Of a DNA stretch of 64,000 nucleotides, positions 45,370 to 58,936 are shown piece after piece (positions within the stretch are counted from its first letter, which is position 1; every line of letters begins with the position of its first letter). The stretch is from the NCBI RefSeq assembly GCF_036884655.1, contig NC_088347.1, positions 15,257,501 through 15,321,500 on the forward strand, in the 5' to 3' direction. Source of the DNA: Musa acuminata AAA Group. Its lineage: Eukaryota > Streptophyta > Magnoliopsida > Zingiberales > Musaceae. The notes beneath the pieces are model-generated. The model made no database searches and had not been told where the DNA came from. It was given only the letters and a program-made list of their open reading frames with translations. The position numbers and the translations under genes are program-made.

Positions 45370-45381
45370 TGGTATCAGAGC
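45370..45381 (+). promoter_or_regulatory. Primer-binding site of Gypsy I
   Basis: TGGTATCAGAGC, complementary to the 3' end of initiator Met tRNA, three bases after the CA end of the presumed LTR. Confidence 0.88.
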
Positions 45382-45392
45382 TAAAGATTATA

Positions 45393-46806
45393 GATGATAA
45401 GACGGAATAGAAAAGATATAATTGGTGAAGGTAGTTGTCATGAAGATGATGCGGAGTCAATGAGGTTGCAACTACGAAGATTGCTACGTAGTCTACAAGA
45501 AATAAATGAAATAATTGAAGAACTTCAAAGTAGACACAACTAGCATAAAAATGATGGCCATGAATTTACTTCTAATGATGATACACCTCCTCATCGAAGG
45601 GAGTCGAGAAGATTTCGAACAAGACATGGAGTCTAAGACGAGTGGCAGAACAAACACAACCTAAGATCGGATATTCCAGAATTTAAAGGTAAAATTAATG
45701 TTGATAACTTTATTGATTGGCTTAATATTGTGGAAAGAATTTTTTATTTTCATGAACCACCAGAACAAAAGAAGATAAAACTTGTGTCACTTAAACTTAG
45801 ATAGAATGCATCTTTTTTTTGGAAAAATCTGAAAAAACAAAGAAAACGTGAGGGAAAAAGTAAGATCGTGACATAGGAAAAAATGAAGAGGGAGTTGAAG
45901 AGAAAATATTTACCTAACAATTATCAATAAGAGATATTAGTGTGGAAGAGTACATAGCAGAATTCGATAAGCTAATGTTAAAAGGAGAGCTTGTGGAACC
46001 AAAAGAGCAAACCATTTGCAAGATTCTTAGGAGATCTGAAGTATGAGATCGCTAAAGTTGTTCAATTGCAACCATATTACTCTTTAAATGATATAAGCAA
46101 GTTGACATTAAAAGTTGAAAAGCAATAGAAGTTTGAAAAGAGTTCTCGGTATGGTTCAAAAGAAGGTTATACAAAAGGAGAAAGTTCCAAGCCTACTATC
46201 CAAAGCAATGTGACATCGAAGGTGCAAGAAAAGGGTGAAGAATCTGTTCACAATAAAAAAATACCTAATTCTTCTACCACAAGTGGTTGAAAATGCTTCA
46301 AATATCATGGTTTTGGGCATATTGCTTCAGATTATCCAAATAGGAGGATTGTAACATTGGTTGAAGATTATAGTGATGGAGGAGTAGATGAAGCCGACGA
46401 CGAACTAAAATATGATGAAGATGAGGAAGAGGTTACTTATGTAGATCATGGTTTATCTATTGTATTGCAACGTAGCTTGCAAGTGACTTATGTGGCTGAG
46501 GATGAAAATTGAGTGAGAAAAAATGTATTTCACACTAAATGTACTTCTCTTGACAATATGTGCTTGGTAATCATCGACAGCGGCAGCTTTAAGAATGTGG
46601 TATCTTTAGAGATGGTGCAGAAGCTAAAGTTGGACATAATCTCTCATCCACATCCATACCAATTATGTTGGTTGTAAAAAGAAAATGACATTAAGATAAC
46701 TAAAAGATGTTTAGTTTCATTTTATATTGGCAAGTATTATAAAAATGAAGTATGGTGTGATGTTGCTCCTATGGACGCTTGTTATTTGCTGTTGGGAAGA
46801 CCTTAG
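45393..46806 (+). pseudogene. Gypsy I gag and protease
   Basis: Retrotransposon gag core (IPEFKGKINVDNFIDWLNIVERIF, KKIKLVSLKL) with several stops. A degraded zinc knuckle (KCFKYHGFGHIASDY) lies near 46290-46330, and a protease (LVIIDSGSFKNVVSLEMVQKL, CYLLLGRP) at 46565-46806. Not translatable as one protein. Confidence 0.82.
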
Positions 46807-48535
46807 CATTATGATAGAAGGGTGTTGTATGATGGCTACAAACATACTTATTCTTTTAAGGTGAATGAAAAGAAGATTTTCTTAGCTCCATTACAACCTT
46901 CCGAAATTAGTGCACCAATGAAGGAAGTTAGCACTTTTACGTCCTATAACGAATGCAAAGGTGAATTAGACAAGGGTGGTCGTGTTATGACTCTAGTAGT
47001 AGTAAAGGAAAATGAACAACACAACAAGACACCAGCAATCATGAAGCAAATCCTAGAGGAGTTTAAAGATGTTATACTGGAAGAGATTCTACATGGCCTT
47101 CCACCTTTGAGAGACATCCAACATCATATTGATATTATTCCGAGGGCTATTCTACCTAACAAAGCAGCCTATAGAATGAGTCCCAATGAGCATGGAGAAC
47201 TTTAAAGACAAGTGGACGAGTTGATGGAAAATGGATTGATTCAGGAGAGCACGAGTCCTTGTGCAATTCTAGCCTTATTGGTGCCTAAGAAGGATGGTTC
47301 TTGGAGAATATGTGTGGACAATCACACCATCAACAAAATCAAAGTGGACCATCATTTTCCTATTCCAATTGTGTGGTGCTTATATTTTCTCTAAAATTGA
47401 TTTGAGGTGTGGCTATCACCAAATAAGAATGAGGCCCGGAGATGAGAGGAAAACAACATTTAAAACTAGAGAAGGCTTATATGAATGGTTGGTTATGTTA
47501 TTTGGACTATCTAATGCACCTAGTACTTTTATGAGATTTATGAATCACATACTTAAGCCATGCATTGAAATATTTGCTATAGTTTACTTTTATGAATCAC
47601 CTAGCGAAGAGGAGCATATGAATCATCTGAAAGAGATCTTTCTTATTTTGAGGTAGCAAAAGCTTTATACTAATATAAAGAAGTATGATTTTTTTACTTC
47701 TAGTGTTGTGTTTTTGGGATATGTTGTTTCAAAAGATAGAATTATAAAGGATTAAAGTAAGGTAGAAGCTATTCTCAATTGGCCAACATCTGCTTTATTG
47801 CATGATGTGAGGAGTTTCTATGGCGGCTTAACTTCCTTTTACAGAAGATTCATCAAGGGTTTTAGCCCTATTGTCACTCCAATCACCGAATGTCTGAAAT
47901 GTGATAAATTCAAATGGACTAGTGAGGCTAATGATGCTTTTGAGCTTTTAAAAAGAAAAGTGACCGAAGCTCCTATCTTAGTTCTATCAAATTTTGATAA
48001 TGCATTTGAGGTTAAATGTGATGCATCTAATGTAGGAATTGGTACTATTTTGAATCAAGACGGAAAGCCCATTATATTTTTTAGTGAAAAGCTGAGAAAG
48101 AAATATTTTACGTATGACAAGGAGTTTTATGTCATTTATTGAGCTTTATCTCATTGGAGTCAATATCTTCTTGTTAAGCCATTTGTCCTATATTCTGATC
48201 ATGAGGCATTAAAGTTCATTAATCATCAGCACAAGCTAAACAAGTGACATGCATCTTGGGTGGAGTTTTTACGATCTTATAACTTTACAATCAAGCACAA
48301 ATTTGGTGTTTAAAATGTAGTTGCTGACGCATTGAGTAGAAAGTATTCCTTATTATCAGCAATGAAAGTCAAAGTGGTTGGATTTGAAACTTTTAAAGAT
48401 CTTTATGAGAATGATGTAGATTTTGGCTTAATGTGGTAGAATTACAATTCGGCTCCTTTCAACAATTTTTTTTCTTTGATGGATTTCTTTTTCGACCTAA
48501 TGCTTTATATGTTCCATCTTGTTCTTGGAGACAAG
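46807..48535 (+). pseudogene. Gypsy I reverse transcriptase and RNase H
   Basis: RT segments [57 protein letters not shown] and [14 protein letters not shown] ... [11 protein letters not shown] are present. The catalytic Y-x-D-D region reads VYFYE (about 47580-47590), so both Asp are lost. A frameshift lies near 47390. RNase H follows: FEVKCDASNVGIGTIL, YDKEFYVIY, LYSDHEALKF and VVADALSRK, with stops at several points. Confidence 0.88.
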
Positions 48536-50026
48536 TGCTAGTCATAGGTGCCCAGCAAGCCAATCACGTGAGTGATGGCACGTGTGACTTGATACAGAAT
48601 CTTTTTGCTTATTATATTTTGGCGTATATCACTTTATAACTATTGCATAAATGCATATATATATTGTGATGTCCTTGGATTTGTGCAATGGGAATCAGAT
48701 CGTGATGAGATCACGATAATGAGATCGATTCACCTTTAAACACATATCCTAAATAATCCCGGTCATAGGTTACTCGAGAGGGATATCGTGATAACCGGAT
48801 AGACTGGTGTGCTGTATACCCGTCCATATGATGGATGCAGCTGGTCTCATAGCTGCTCGTGTAGGGACACTAGGGATACAGTACAGGTGCTCATTGGAGA
48901 ATGAGTTCACTGATTGATCCGCTTACGGAATGCTGGATGGTTGATGATGCCTTATTGTCAGACAGCAATTCCGTAGTCCTAGTGGTGTATCTGGTCCTTA
49001 GACTTGAGACACCAAGGATGTCCTGTATGAGTGCTCCACTCTTTGATACCAGACTTATAGGTTTGGTTGTCCCAGATCTAGTACAGCTGGTCATTGGGAG
49101 TGGTAGTCGACCTTACGAGGGCTATTGAGTGTCGATAGAGGATCATCCACTCTCGGCGTCATGAGAGGAATATCCCATGTGTTCTTGCTCAGACAAATCC
49201 CTGGCCAGGGTCATTCGGGTTGAGAGAAAGAGTTCTCCGGGAGAATCCGATTAGAGCGAGACTCGAGTAGAAACCGTATGGGTCTAACAACACCATACTC
49301 GATATACGGTCTCTGGGATATTAGATGGATGAGGGACTATAGGTACATGGTAACTGAGGACAGACAGGTCCAATGGATTGGATTCCCCTGTATCGTCTGG
49401 GGACTACGGCATAGTGGCCTAGTACGTCCGTAGTCGATGAGTCGAGTGAATTATTACAGAGATAATAATTCACTGAGTTAGAAGGAGTTCTGACAGGTAT
49501 GACTCACGGCCAGCTCGATATTGGGCCTAGAGGGTCACACACATATGGTAGGCATTGCGATGAGTAGAGGTTCGGATATGAGATATCCGACGGAGCCCTT
49601 GTCTTATTGGATGCAGATCCAATACCCACTAGGGAAGGACCCATTAGGGTTTGACACGGGATCTCTATAAATAGGAGGGATTCACAGCCTCATAGGCAAG
49701 AGTCTTTGCTTGCCCTTCCTATTCTCCTCTCCCTCTCCACCTTAGAGTAGGCCTGGAGTTTTGAGGAGCGTCGTCGCAACCCTGCTGTGTGGATCACCGC
49801 TAGAGAGGAGGACGCTTGACCTCCTTCACCCTCTCTTAAGGATCTGCAAGGAAACAGGGATATACGATCTCCCTAGGTAACATAATCTCTATACGCAGTT
49901 TTGTGTTTTGCGGATTTTTGCGCACCAATCTTCGCACGACGACGAACATCTTTTTGGGAATCGGGGATTTTTGTTTTCTTGTTCTTCTGCTGCGCATATG
50001 ATGTCGCCCCCTATGATTTCCCAACA
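48536..50026 (+). mobile_element. Solo LTR of the Copia E family in Gypsy I
   Basis: 1491 bp, TGCTAGTCATAGG ... GATTTCCCAACA, with exact target duplication ACAAG at 48531-48535 and 50027-50031. Nearly identical to the LTRs at 6179-7671 and 22439-23931. It retains both GAG-spaced dyads, the GTGAATTATTA hairpin and the TATA box (CTATAAATAGG near 49669). The Gypsy frame reads across the site when it is skipped. Confidence 0.95.
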
Positions 50027-50031
50027 ACAAG

Positions 50032-50965
50032 TAGTTCTAGATAAAGCTCACAATGGTGTTTTGGGTGGACATTTCAGTAGAGATAAGATCTAGCTCTTGT
50101 TCAATTAAACTTATATTGGCCTAAGATGTTTAGAGATATGGAGAGACATGTAAAGCAATGTCGAGTGTGTCATTTAGTAAAATCAAGAAGTCAAAATTCT
50201 AGATTGTACACTCCATTGCCTGTGTCAAATGCTCTATGGGAGGATGTGAGTCTTGATTTCATTTTGGGACTACCAAGAACTCAAAGGAACAAGGATTCTA
50301 TCATGGTTGTTGTTGTCAAAATTTCAAAAATATCTTATTTTGTTCCTTGCAATAAATCGAATGATACATCTCATATTGCTTATTTGTATTTTAAGGAGAT
50401 TGTTAAATTGTATGGTATTCCAAGAACTATGGTGTTTGATCGAGATTCAAAATTTCTTAGTCATTTTTGGAGAACTCTTTGGAGAAAGTTGGGTACTTCT
50501 TTGAATTTCAGCAGCTCGCATTATCCACAAACCGATGGGCAAACTGAGGTAATAAACAGAAGCTTGGGAAATTTACTTAGAAGCTATGTTGACAAGAATA
50601 TTAAGTAGTGAGATCTCATTCTTCCATAAATTGAGTTTGACTACAATTGTTCTATGCATCATAGTATTGATAAGAATCATTTTGAGGTTGTTTATGGTGC
50701 TAATCTTGTTGGTTCTTTAGATTTCGTCCCTCATTCGATAACTAAGCAATTTAGTGGAGATGCTTATGAGAGAGTAAAGCAGATAAAGAAGTTACATGAG
50801 AGTGTTCAAGCAAATATAAAAAAGCAAAATAAGAGGTACATGAAAGTTGCCAACAAACACAAAAAATATTTAGAATTTAATATTGGTGATTTAGTCTATA
50901 TTCATCTAAGGAAGGAGAGGTTTCCACTAGGCAAATTTGAAAAATTAAAACCAAAGGCTGATCGT
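50032..50965 (+). pseudogene. Gypsy I integrase
   Basis: Zinc-binding end (DKAHNGVLGGHFS, VKQCRVCHLVKSRSQN), then the rve core with the three acidic residues visible: SLDFILGLPRT, MVFDRDSKFLSHFW and TDGQTEVINRSLGNLLRSY. The C-terminal part (NIGDLVYIHLRKERFPLGKF then EKLKPKADRP) is interrupted by stops near 50606 and 50630. The frame ends at the junction with Copia D. Confidence 0.88.
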
Positions 50966-53900
50966 CCGCCATGTAGTACATTTTGAATCCAGTGGTATCT
51001 GACATCTATATGCTTTGACTTGGAATGAAAGGTTGGGTTCTTACATAAATGGATGGCACTTTGACTGTCATAATTCACCACATAGTTTTTTTGTTTTAGC
51101 CCCAATTCTTATAATAATTATTTCATCCATAATATTTCTTTGTAAACCTCTGCAGCAGTAATATATTCTGCCTCTGTGGTGGAGAGAGCAATACACCTTT
51201 GTAATCTTGATTGCCATGACACAGCTCTCCATATAAAAGTAAGTACATAACTTAATGTGGACTTCCTCATATTTATATCTCTTACCATATTTGCATCTAT
51301 GTAACTTGTCAACATAGGTAGTCCACCTCCAAAGCTTAAACAAATCTTAGAGCTCCCTCTGAGATATATAAAAATCCACTTCACTACTGTCCATTGCTCT
51401 TTGCTTGGATTTGCAAGAAATCTACTAGTAACACCAATTGCATATACGATGTCCGACCTCGTATATATCATTGCATACATTAAACTTCCAACTACTGAAG
51501 CATAAAGAACCTTTTGCATTTTCTCCTTCTCCACATCACTTGACGGACTCTATTTTGAGCACAACTTGAAGTGACATGCAAGAGGAGAACCAACTGGTTT
51601 TGCATTGCTTATATTGAACATTTCCAATACCTTCTCGATATATTTCTCCTGTGATAACCAAATCATCTTGGTTTTCCCGTCATGGAAAATCTGCATGCCT
51701 AGTATTTGCTTTGCTGGCCCCATATCTTTCATTGCAAAAGACTCACTCAGTTCCTTCTTCAATCTGTCAATTTTAGACATATCTTTCCCAAGAATAAGCA
51801 TGTCATCAACATAAAGTAAGATAATAATAAAATTCTTACCAAACTATTTAATGTACACATAATGATCTGAAGCCATTATTTTGTATCCATTTTCTGTTAT
51901 AAATAAATTAAACTTTATTTACCACTATCTTGAAGCTTGTTTCAGCCCATACAAGCTCTTCTTCAACTTGTAGATAAAGTTCTCTTTACCTTTAAGTTTG
52001 TAGCCTTCTGGTCATTCCATATAAATTTTCTCCTCCAAATTATCATGAAGGAAAGCTGTTTTCACATCTAACTACTCAACCTCCAACTCCTAGCTAGCAG
52101 CAATACCAAGAGCAACTCGAATATAAGATATTTTAACAATAGGAGAAAATATATCTTCAAAGTTAATACCTTTCTTTTAACAAAAGCCTTTCACAACCAA
52201 TCTAGTTTTATACTTTGGTTGAAAATAATATTCTTGAGTCTTCAACCTAAAAACTCATTTGTTCTTAAAAGCCTTTATTTCATTTGGTAGTAGCACCAAA
52301 TCATAAGTATGGTTTTTCTGAAGAGCATCCATTTCTTCCTACATGGCAACTAACCATTTCTTTTTCTACTCACTTTCAACTGCTTCTTGGTAACTCTCTG
52401 GTTCACTTGCATCAGTAAGCATCACATACTCATCTGTAGAGTATCTTTTGTAAGATTGATGTTGTCTAGAAGATCTTCTCAATTGGGGTTCTGCGGGAAG
52501 TTGCTCTCCAACTTCTTTTTGCTTAGCATGTCCTATAGGTAGATCAACATCAGGCTCTACACCATCTTCCTACACATCTTCCCCATCACCTTGATATACT
52601 GAAGGAGTAATTGGGTCACAATCTGCTAATCCTTCTGCAGAAGTCTTAGTCGGTGCCTTCTTCTTCAAATCCTCAAATGTTTGATCCTCAAAGAAGACTA
52701 TATCTCTGCTTCTAAACACCTTCTGCTTTTTTGGATCCCAAAGCTTGTAACCAAACTAATCATGTGAGTAGTCAAGAAAAATACATTATTTAGTCTTATC
52801 ATCCAGCTTTGACCTCTCATTATCTGGAACATGTGCAAATGCACGACAACCAAACACTCTCAAATGTTTGTAGAAAATATCTTTCCCCGACCATACATTC
52901 TCTACAACATCACCATCTAGGGTTGTACATAGTGACAAGTTGATCACATCAACTACAGTCCTCAAAGCCTCATCCAAAAACTTTTTGGGTAGCTTGGCCT
53001 GTGAAAACATACATCTGATCTTTTAGATGATGGTACGGTTCATCCCCTCTACAATAGCATTATGCTGAGGTGTACCAAGAATTGTCATCTTATGTTGGAT
53101 CCCATGTGACCTATAATAATCATTAAATAATTCTATGTACTCACCACCATTATTTGATCTTATATATTTCAATTGTCTTTTTGTCTCCCTTTCAACCCTA
53201 GCATGAAACTCTTTGAAGACATTAATAACCTGATCTTTAGTCTTCAAAGCATAGGCCTAAAATTTTATGAAAAAATCATCTATAAAAATGATAAAATAAA
53301 ATGCACCACTTATACTAGGAACATCAACAGATCCACCAGGAGTTTTTGTCTTCAAAGGACCACATACATCTATATAAACACGGTCTAAGGCATGTATTTT
53401 TCTAGACATAGTATGACTAGCAAATGAAAATTTATGTTGTTTACTAGCCAAATAATCAATACAAGGGTTCAGATGTGTGCCTTTGAGGTCTGGCAATACC
53501 TCTTTCTTGGAAAGAGCTTGCAGCCTCATCTCGCTCATATATCCCAGTCGCCTATGCCACAACTCCATGCTGAAGTCTTTTTCTATAACATTTAACTGCT
53601 CACCATAAGTTTTAGCCTGTAACCTATACAAGGTACAACATTTCTTTCCACTAGTCATAATAAGAGAGATCTTACTAAGCTTCCATTGCCCTTTGTAAAA
53701 TCTGCTTTCATAGTTTTCATCATCTAGTCTTCAAACTAAAATTAAATTCAACCTCAAGTCAACCATATGCCTTACATCCTTAAGTATCAACTTGCAACTA
53801 AGGTTGGTCTTTATATGGATATCACCCATACCAATGATGTTAGCCGTGCTAAAGTTACCTATCTTGACAACATTAAAATTTTCAAACCTGTATGTAGCAA

Positions 53901-54150
53901 AAAACTCCCTCCGTGGTGTAGTATAATAAGAAGCACCTATGTCAATCACCCACTCAAAATCCTGACATACATAAGAAAAAATATTATCAGTAGGAGACAA
54001 AATCAAATAATCACCACTCTGCACTATAGTTGTGATATTATCTTTTGACTCTATATACTCCACTTATTTTCTCTTTTTCTTGTTCTTCTTAGGTTACTTA
54101 CATTGATTCTTGTAATGTCCTTTCTCACCACAATTATAGCAAATAATATC
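50966..54150 (-). pseudogene. Copia D pol relic (Tnt1/Tork-like)
   Basis: Minus-strand order from 54150: CCHC knuckle (CYNCGEKGHYKNQC), protease (FEWVIDIGASYYTTPRREFF), GAG-pre-integrase (MELWHRRLGYMSEMRLQAL), integrase (YIDVCGPLKTKTPGG, RSNNGGEYIELF), and RT (LDVKTAFLHDNLEEKIYME, catalytic YVDD in LLYVDDMLILGKD). RNase H follows (LSTTEAEYITAAEVYKEILWMK, SKHIDVRYHWIQNVL). Stops and frameshifts are spread throughout. The 3' end breaks off inside RNase H at the Gypsy I junction; the 5' side is cut by element B inside the zinc knuckle. Confidence 0.9.
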
Positions 54151-56156
54151 TGTTGAATCTCGTATTTTGATGATAAAACTACTTGATATATGTTTATGAT
54201 TTAATTTGCGTTTTGAGTGATGCAGGATACTTTGATCAGGATGAGACAATTAAAGCAGGAAAATCATGTTACGCCGGAGGAACATGTTAGAAGATTGGAC
54301 GACGGGCCGGTGGATCGGTCGACGTATCGATAGAAGGCTTCGGGTAGTGGACTCGGGCATCGGGCCAAGAAGAGCGGGTATTGTGCCAAGGATATCGGAG
54401 TTGCGGAGTCAACTGGCCGATTGGGCAATAGGCTGCAGGAGAGGACGATGCGCCGAAGAATCGGACGAAGCGTCGAGGGACCAATGACATGCCAGACAAC
54501 TTGGTTAATCGCTTAGGATTAATTGTCTTGATCGAAGTTTTGTTTTAAGTGTGCAGGATTAACTATGATGGAAGAAAGACATGCAGCAAGAGTTGCGCCG
54601 GAGTCAAGACAATGATCACGTTGGGAGTTCAAGAGTTCGACGGAAGTTCGGACAGTCGTCGGAGGTTCTGCGGGAACAAATCCGAGAAGTCCATGAGCTT
54701 GCCAAAGAAGCTCGTCGGAACTCGCCATGTGGATCGTCGTAAGTCCAGGAGTTTGTCGAAAATCCGTAGGAACATCACCGAGGGTTCATCGGATGATCGA
54801 CGGAAGTTCGCCGAAAGCTCACCGGAAGAAGCGATTGACGCACCAGGGCAAGTTGCAGTAAATGTCTTAGGAAATATCATAGTTAGCATAATGATTAAGT
54901 TAGAAATGGGAGGTGATCCCATTAACTTAATCTTGGGGCAATTGGGCCCCTAAAAAACCTAAATTGGGCCGAATGGATCAACCCATTCGAACCTTGATTT
55001 CTGCCAGGAGGTTGAACCGCCCAAGCCAGGCGGTGGCACTGCTTGGACTCAGTCTCCGAGCGAGACTGGGCGGTGCAACCGCCCCAGCCAAGAGGTGGCA
55101 CCGCATGGGCTCGGTCTCCGAGCTTTGGCTAAGCAGGTAAACCGCCTCAGTTAGGAGGTGGCATCGCCTAAGCTTGGTCTTCGAGCTCTGGCAGGAGGTG
55201 TAACCGCCCCTGACAGGAGGTGGCACCGCCCAGAGGCTCGGTCTTCGAGCTCTGCCAAGCGGTGCAACCGCTTCAGTCAGGAGGTGCAATCGTCAGATCC
55301 AGGAATTCCGGGAATTGACAGTTTTGAGCTCCAATTTCAAACTAGGTTGGGGCCTATAAATACCCCACCCATTCAGCACTGAAAGGCAACATAGATACAC
55401 CGAAATCCTGATCTTATTCTGTGATTCTTAGAGCTCAAAATTATTGTAAAGGCCAAAAGTTCTTCTCCCTCTTTTCTTCCAAGTTCTGAGCTTTAAAGAG
55501 AGGAGAGAAAATTCTGTAAGGGTTGTATCCTAAGCCCGTCAAAAGGAGTGAAACTGTAAAAGGGTGGTTGGCCTTCGCCTATTGAAGGAAGGCCTCTAGT
55601 TGAAGTCGGTGACCTCGTCGGTGGAGGAAGCCAAAAGTGGAGTAGGTCAAGATTGACCGAACCACTCTAAATCTCGGTTTGCATTTACTTTGAGCATCTT
55701 ATTCTTACTGCAAATCTCCTCAAAAGCTTACTGCTTTCTATGCATATACGATCGGGTTTCAAGCTTTGCACTTTCCGAATCGGCGTTTAAACGTAAATCA
55801 GTTTTATCGTACGATCATCATATTTCAGTTTGCGTTTACGTTTTGGTTTCTGCCTTTATATCCTTGCTTTAACTGCATTTTGCTTAACCAAGTGATTTAC
55901 AAATAAGCATTTACACGTAAATCAATTTTTTCATACGAATATCATATTTCAGTTTACGCCTACTATCTGATTTAAACCATAACTGCAAACTACACATATA
56001 TCTTTGCTGCATCTCGCTTAATCAAAAGTTAAAGTGATTTACGTATCGGCTTTCCTACCGAAATCACTTTTATCGAACGAACGTGATTTTTATCGTAGAA
56101 GGTTTTCCGTTGCACTAATTCACCCCCCCCCCCTCTTAGTGCTCTTGATCCTAACA
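54151..56156 (+). repeat. 5' LTR of element B
   Basis: 2006 bp, TGTTGAATCTCG ... GATCCTAACA. Dyad array at about 55010-55300 and TATA box at about 55357-55364 (CCTATAAATACCCC). The primer site that follows reads TGGTATTTAGAGC, altered from the usual TGGTATCAGAGC. Confidence 0.93.
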
Positions 56157-56207
56157 ATTGGTATTTAGAGCAGGGTTAACTCTCAAACGGATTAAAACCC
56201 AAGAGAG

Positions 56208-57167
56208 ATGGCATACGCCGAAAACCAAGAGGGTCATTCTATTACACGTCCACCCATGTTTAATGGGACAGACTATACTTATTGGAAAACTCAAATGAGA
56301 GTTTTCTTGATTTCTATGAATTTGAATTTATGGAATATCGTTGAAAACGGTTTTCAATTTCCCTCTAAACCGATGAACGAATGGTCGGATTTGGAGAAGA
56401 AGTATTTTTCTTTAAACGCAAAGGCTATAAATGCCTTATTTTGCGCTTTGGACAAAAATGAGTTCAATCGGATTTCTACGTGCGAAACGGCTTTTGACAT
56501 TTGGCGAACACTTGAAATCACGCACGAGGGAACTAGTAAAGTCAAAGACTCGAAAGTTAACATTTTATTGCATGATTTTGAGCTTTTTTTAATGCAACCA
56601 AGCGAGACTATAGGCGACATGTACACCCATTTCACGGATGTCGTCAATAGTTTAAGAGCTCTTGGAAAATGTTTTTCGGATTTTGAACTCGTAAACAAGA
56701 TTTTGTGTTCTCTTTCTAAGAAGTGGGATTCAAAAGTAACTACAATACAAGAAGCTAAAAACCTAAATAACTTACCACTTGAAGAACTAATTGGTTCATT
56801 GATGACATATGAAATAGTGCACAATGCACATGATGAACATGATGAACAAAATCACCTTCCAAAGAACAGGAAGGATTTGGAACTCCGGACAAATGAATAC
56901 CACTTGAGCGATGACTCAAGTGATGAGGACAATGATGAACTTGAACTTTGAACACTAAATCTTAATAAGTTTATTAAATAAAAATCTAAAATAAATAATA
57001 AACTTGAACGAAGGAAGAGGCCAAAGAAAAAGAACACAAAGTGGGATAAATCGAGCTCCTCCAAAGACAAGGAGAAAATCAAGAAAGGCGAGATGGCAAA
57101 CTACGCCTTAACCGCTTTCAATGATGAGGTAATCGAAATCCCCCTAATTTATTTTGAAATTACTTGA
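56208..57167 (+). pseudogene. gag-like ORF of element B
   Basis: 320-codon frame, open from the ATG at 56208 to a TGA at 56949-56951, then continuing in frame past that and a TAA to the family terminus YFEIT-stop at 57167. Compared with element C, the two stops are a CGA and a CAA codon changed by transition. It contains FNGTDYTYWKTQMRVFL and LEELIGSLMTYEI. No zinc knuckle and no pol. Confidence 0.9.
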
Positions 57168-58936
57168 TGCTCTCATGATGTATTTTCTTTTTAGAATTAA
57201 TTTTCTTAAAAAATTACATGTTTAAAAAAAAAATGATCATGCTAAGTAATTTCGAAAATGATAATATTATATATTTTATGATAAACAAATAAAATGATTT
57301 TGATTGAAAATATGAAATCATGGTTAAGAAATAATAATGTGTATTATGTTGATTTCCATTGTTATTTCTCGATTTTGATTAAAAAAATCATGTTTGATTT
57401 GAAGAAATGCATAATGATGTAATATTAAATATTTTGATTAATAATTTTATACATGAGATTTTAAGCTATACATGATGATAAGCATGTGTTATTTTCATAA
57501 GTGTATTTGAAAAACTATAGCAAAACCTTGTCCGAGAATGCATGAAAGTGTTAAATTTCATTTTCGGATTTTCTTGATCATAATAGTTCATTTTTGAGAA
57601 TCTATTGATCTTGATGGTTTTATGATGAAATTTATTTTTCAATCCTAAACGTTGATGCATGTTTAACATAAATGAAAAAGCATGCTAACATGAAATCAAT
57701 CACTTAAAATGAAATACTTAAAAAAGGAAAAATATATTATCAATGAAATCATGAATCTACTTATGTTACGAATTTTGTGAACTATAAAAATGATTTTTGG
57801 TGATTTGAATTTGAATGAGTTTTATCCAAAATCATGATCTTGGTTCCGTGATATTTACAAATTAAGATTTATTATGAATCAAGATTTTTTCATCAATTGT
57901 TCTCCTAAGATTTTCTTTTGATTAATTATGGAGTAGGTTTTTCAAAAAGAAATCATGTCTTTTGGTATTCACATGTTCTAATCTTTCATGATATGATTTT
58001 TATGCAATTCCTTGTATTCATGAAATGTTTATCTCATCACCTAATAATGCTTCTTGATATTCCTTATGTGATGATAAGAATACATGAAATATTCATTTAT
58101 TTGTTTTGATGTATACAAATAAGAAGTTTTGATCATGTATGGTAGAGTGTAATTTGACAAATTTGGTACCATCATGTTGCAAAATAAATGATGATTAGGA
58201 ATCAAGCATTAATGATGATTGTATATTTTATGATTTGGCATGATGCATGCAATGATGAAATATTCATGAATTTGAAATGATGCATGCAATACTTATGACA
58301 ATGATGTACATAATGTATTGCATATGATATGTATCATGAACGCTTTAAATGATGAATGTTTGGTATCATGATCAACATGTTGATAAATGCTTAAAAATTT
58401 TAATGTTTGAGTATCATGTATGATATACCCATTAATGATGATTGATTTATTTTTCGGTATCGTGCATAAAAAATAAGGTTTTTGAAATTGTATATGTTTT
58501 AATTTGAATATATAATGATGCACAAATAAAATTGATACTTACCTTTGTCATAATCTGAAAATTAAAAAAAAAGGCTCTTCCCTTCTTTTTGATAATGACA
58601 AAGGGGGAGCAAGAATTTCTAGCGTGGACATCATGAAAAGAGGCAAACTAGCTAGCTTACACAATTCAAGATGAAAGCAAAAATTACACTCCTCTAAAGA
58701 GAAGATGCAAATGTAACACTTCCCAAATTGTTTGCTTGTCTCATGTAAAACATTATCTCTTGCTAGGTTGGTATTTTGCTAGCTTGCACTTTACAAAGAA
58801 AGCAAAAATGACACTTCTCAAAAGAGAAGAAAGAGCTTGTTATCTTGAACATCACAAGCTTGCCAAACAAAAATTGCAAAAGTGCTATCTTGCCTATCTC
58901 AAGAAGCAAAACTTGCAACTTGCACATTGCAATAGG
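57168..58936 (+). other. Non-coding interior of element B
   Basis: AT-rich sequence related to 14370-16200 of element A. It has one polypurine motif AATGACAAAGGGGGAGC near 58592 and the CTTGCTATCTTGAACATCAC-type repeat field near 58720-58930. Ends at the insertion of element C. Confidence 0.75.

Larger units (their letters stand above)
45367..50965 (+). mobile_element. Gypsy I: Ty3/Gypsy retrotransposon, split and 3'-truncated
   Basis: Primer site, gag, protease, RT, RNase H and integrase in Gypsy order on the plus strand. A solo LTR (48536-50026) interrupts it in the integrase zinc-binding region. The end of the element and its 3' LTR are missing: sequence switches to opposite-strand Copia D near 50965. 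Confidence 0.88.
54151..58936 (+). mobile_element. Element B: gag-only retrotransposon, 5' half
   Basis: Second copy of the element A family: 5' LTR, mutated primer site, gag-like ORF and conserved AT-rich interior up to the point where element C enters at 58937. Its 3' LTR must lie beyond the window. It was inserted in the zinc-knuckle codons of Copia D. Confidence 0.9.
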
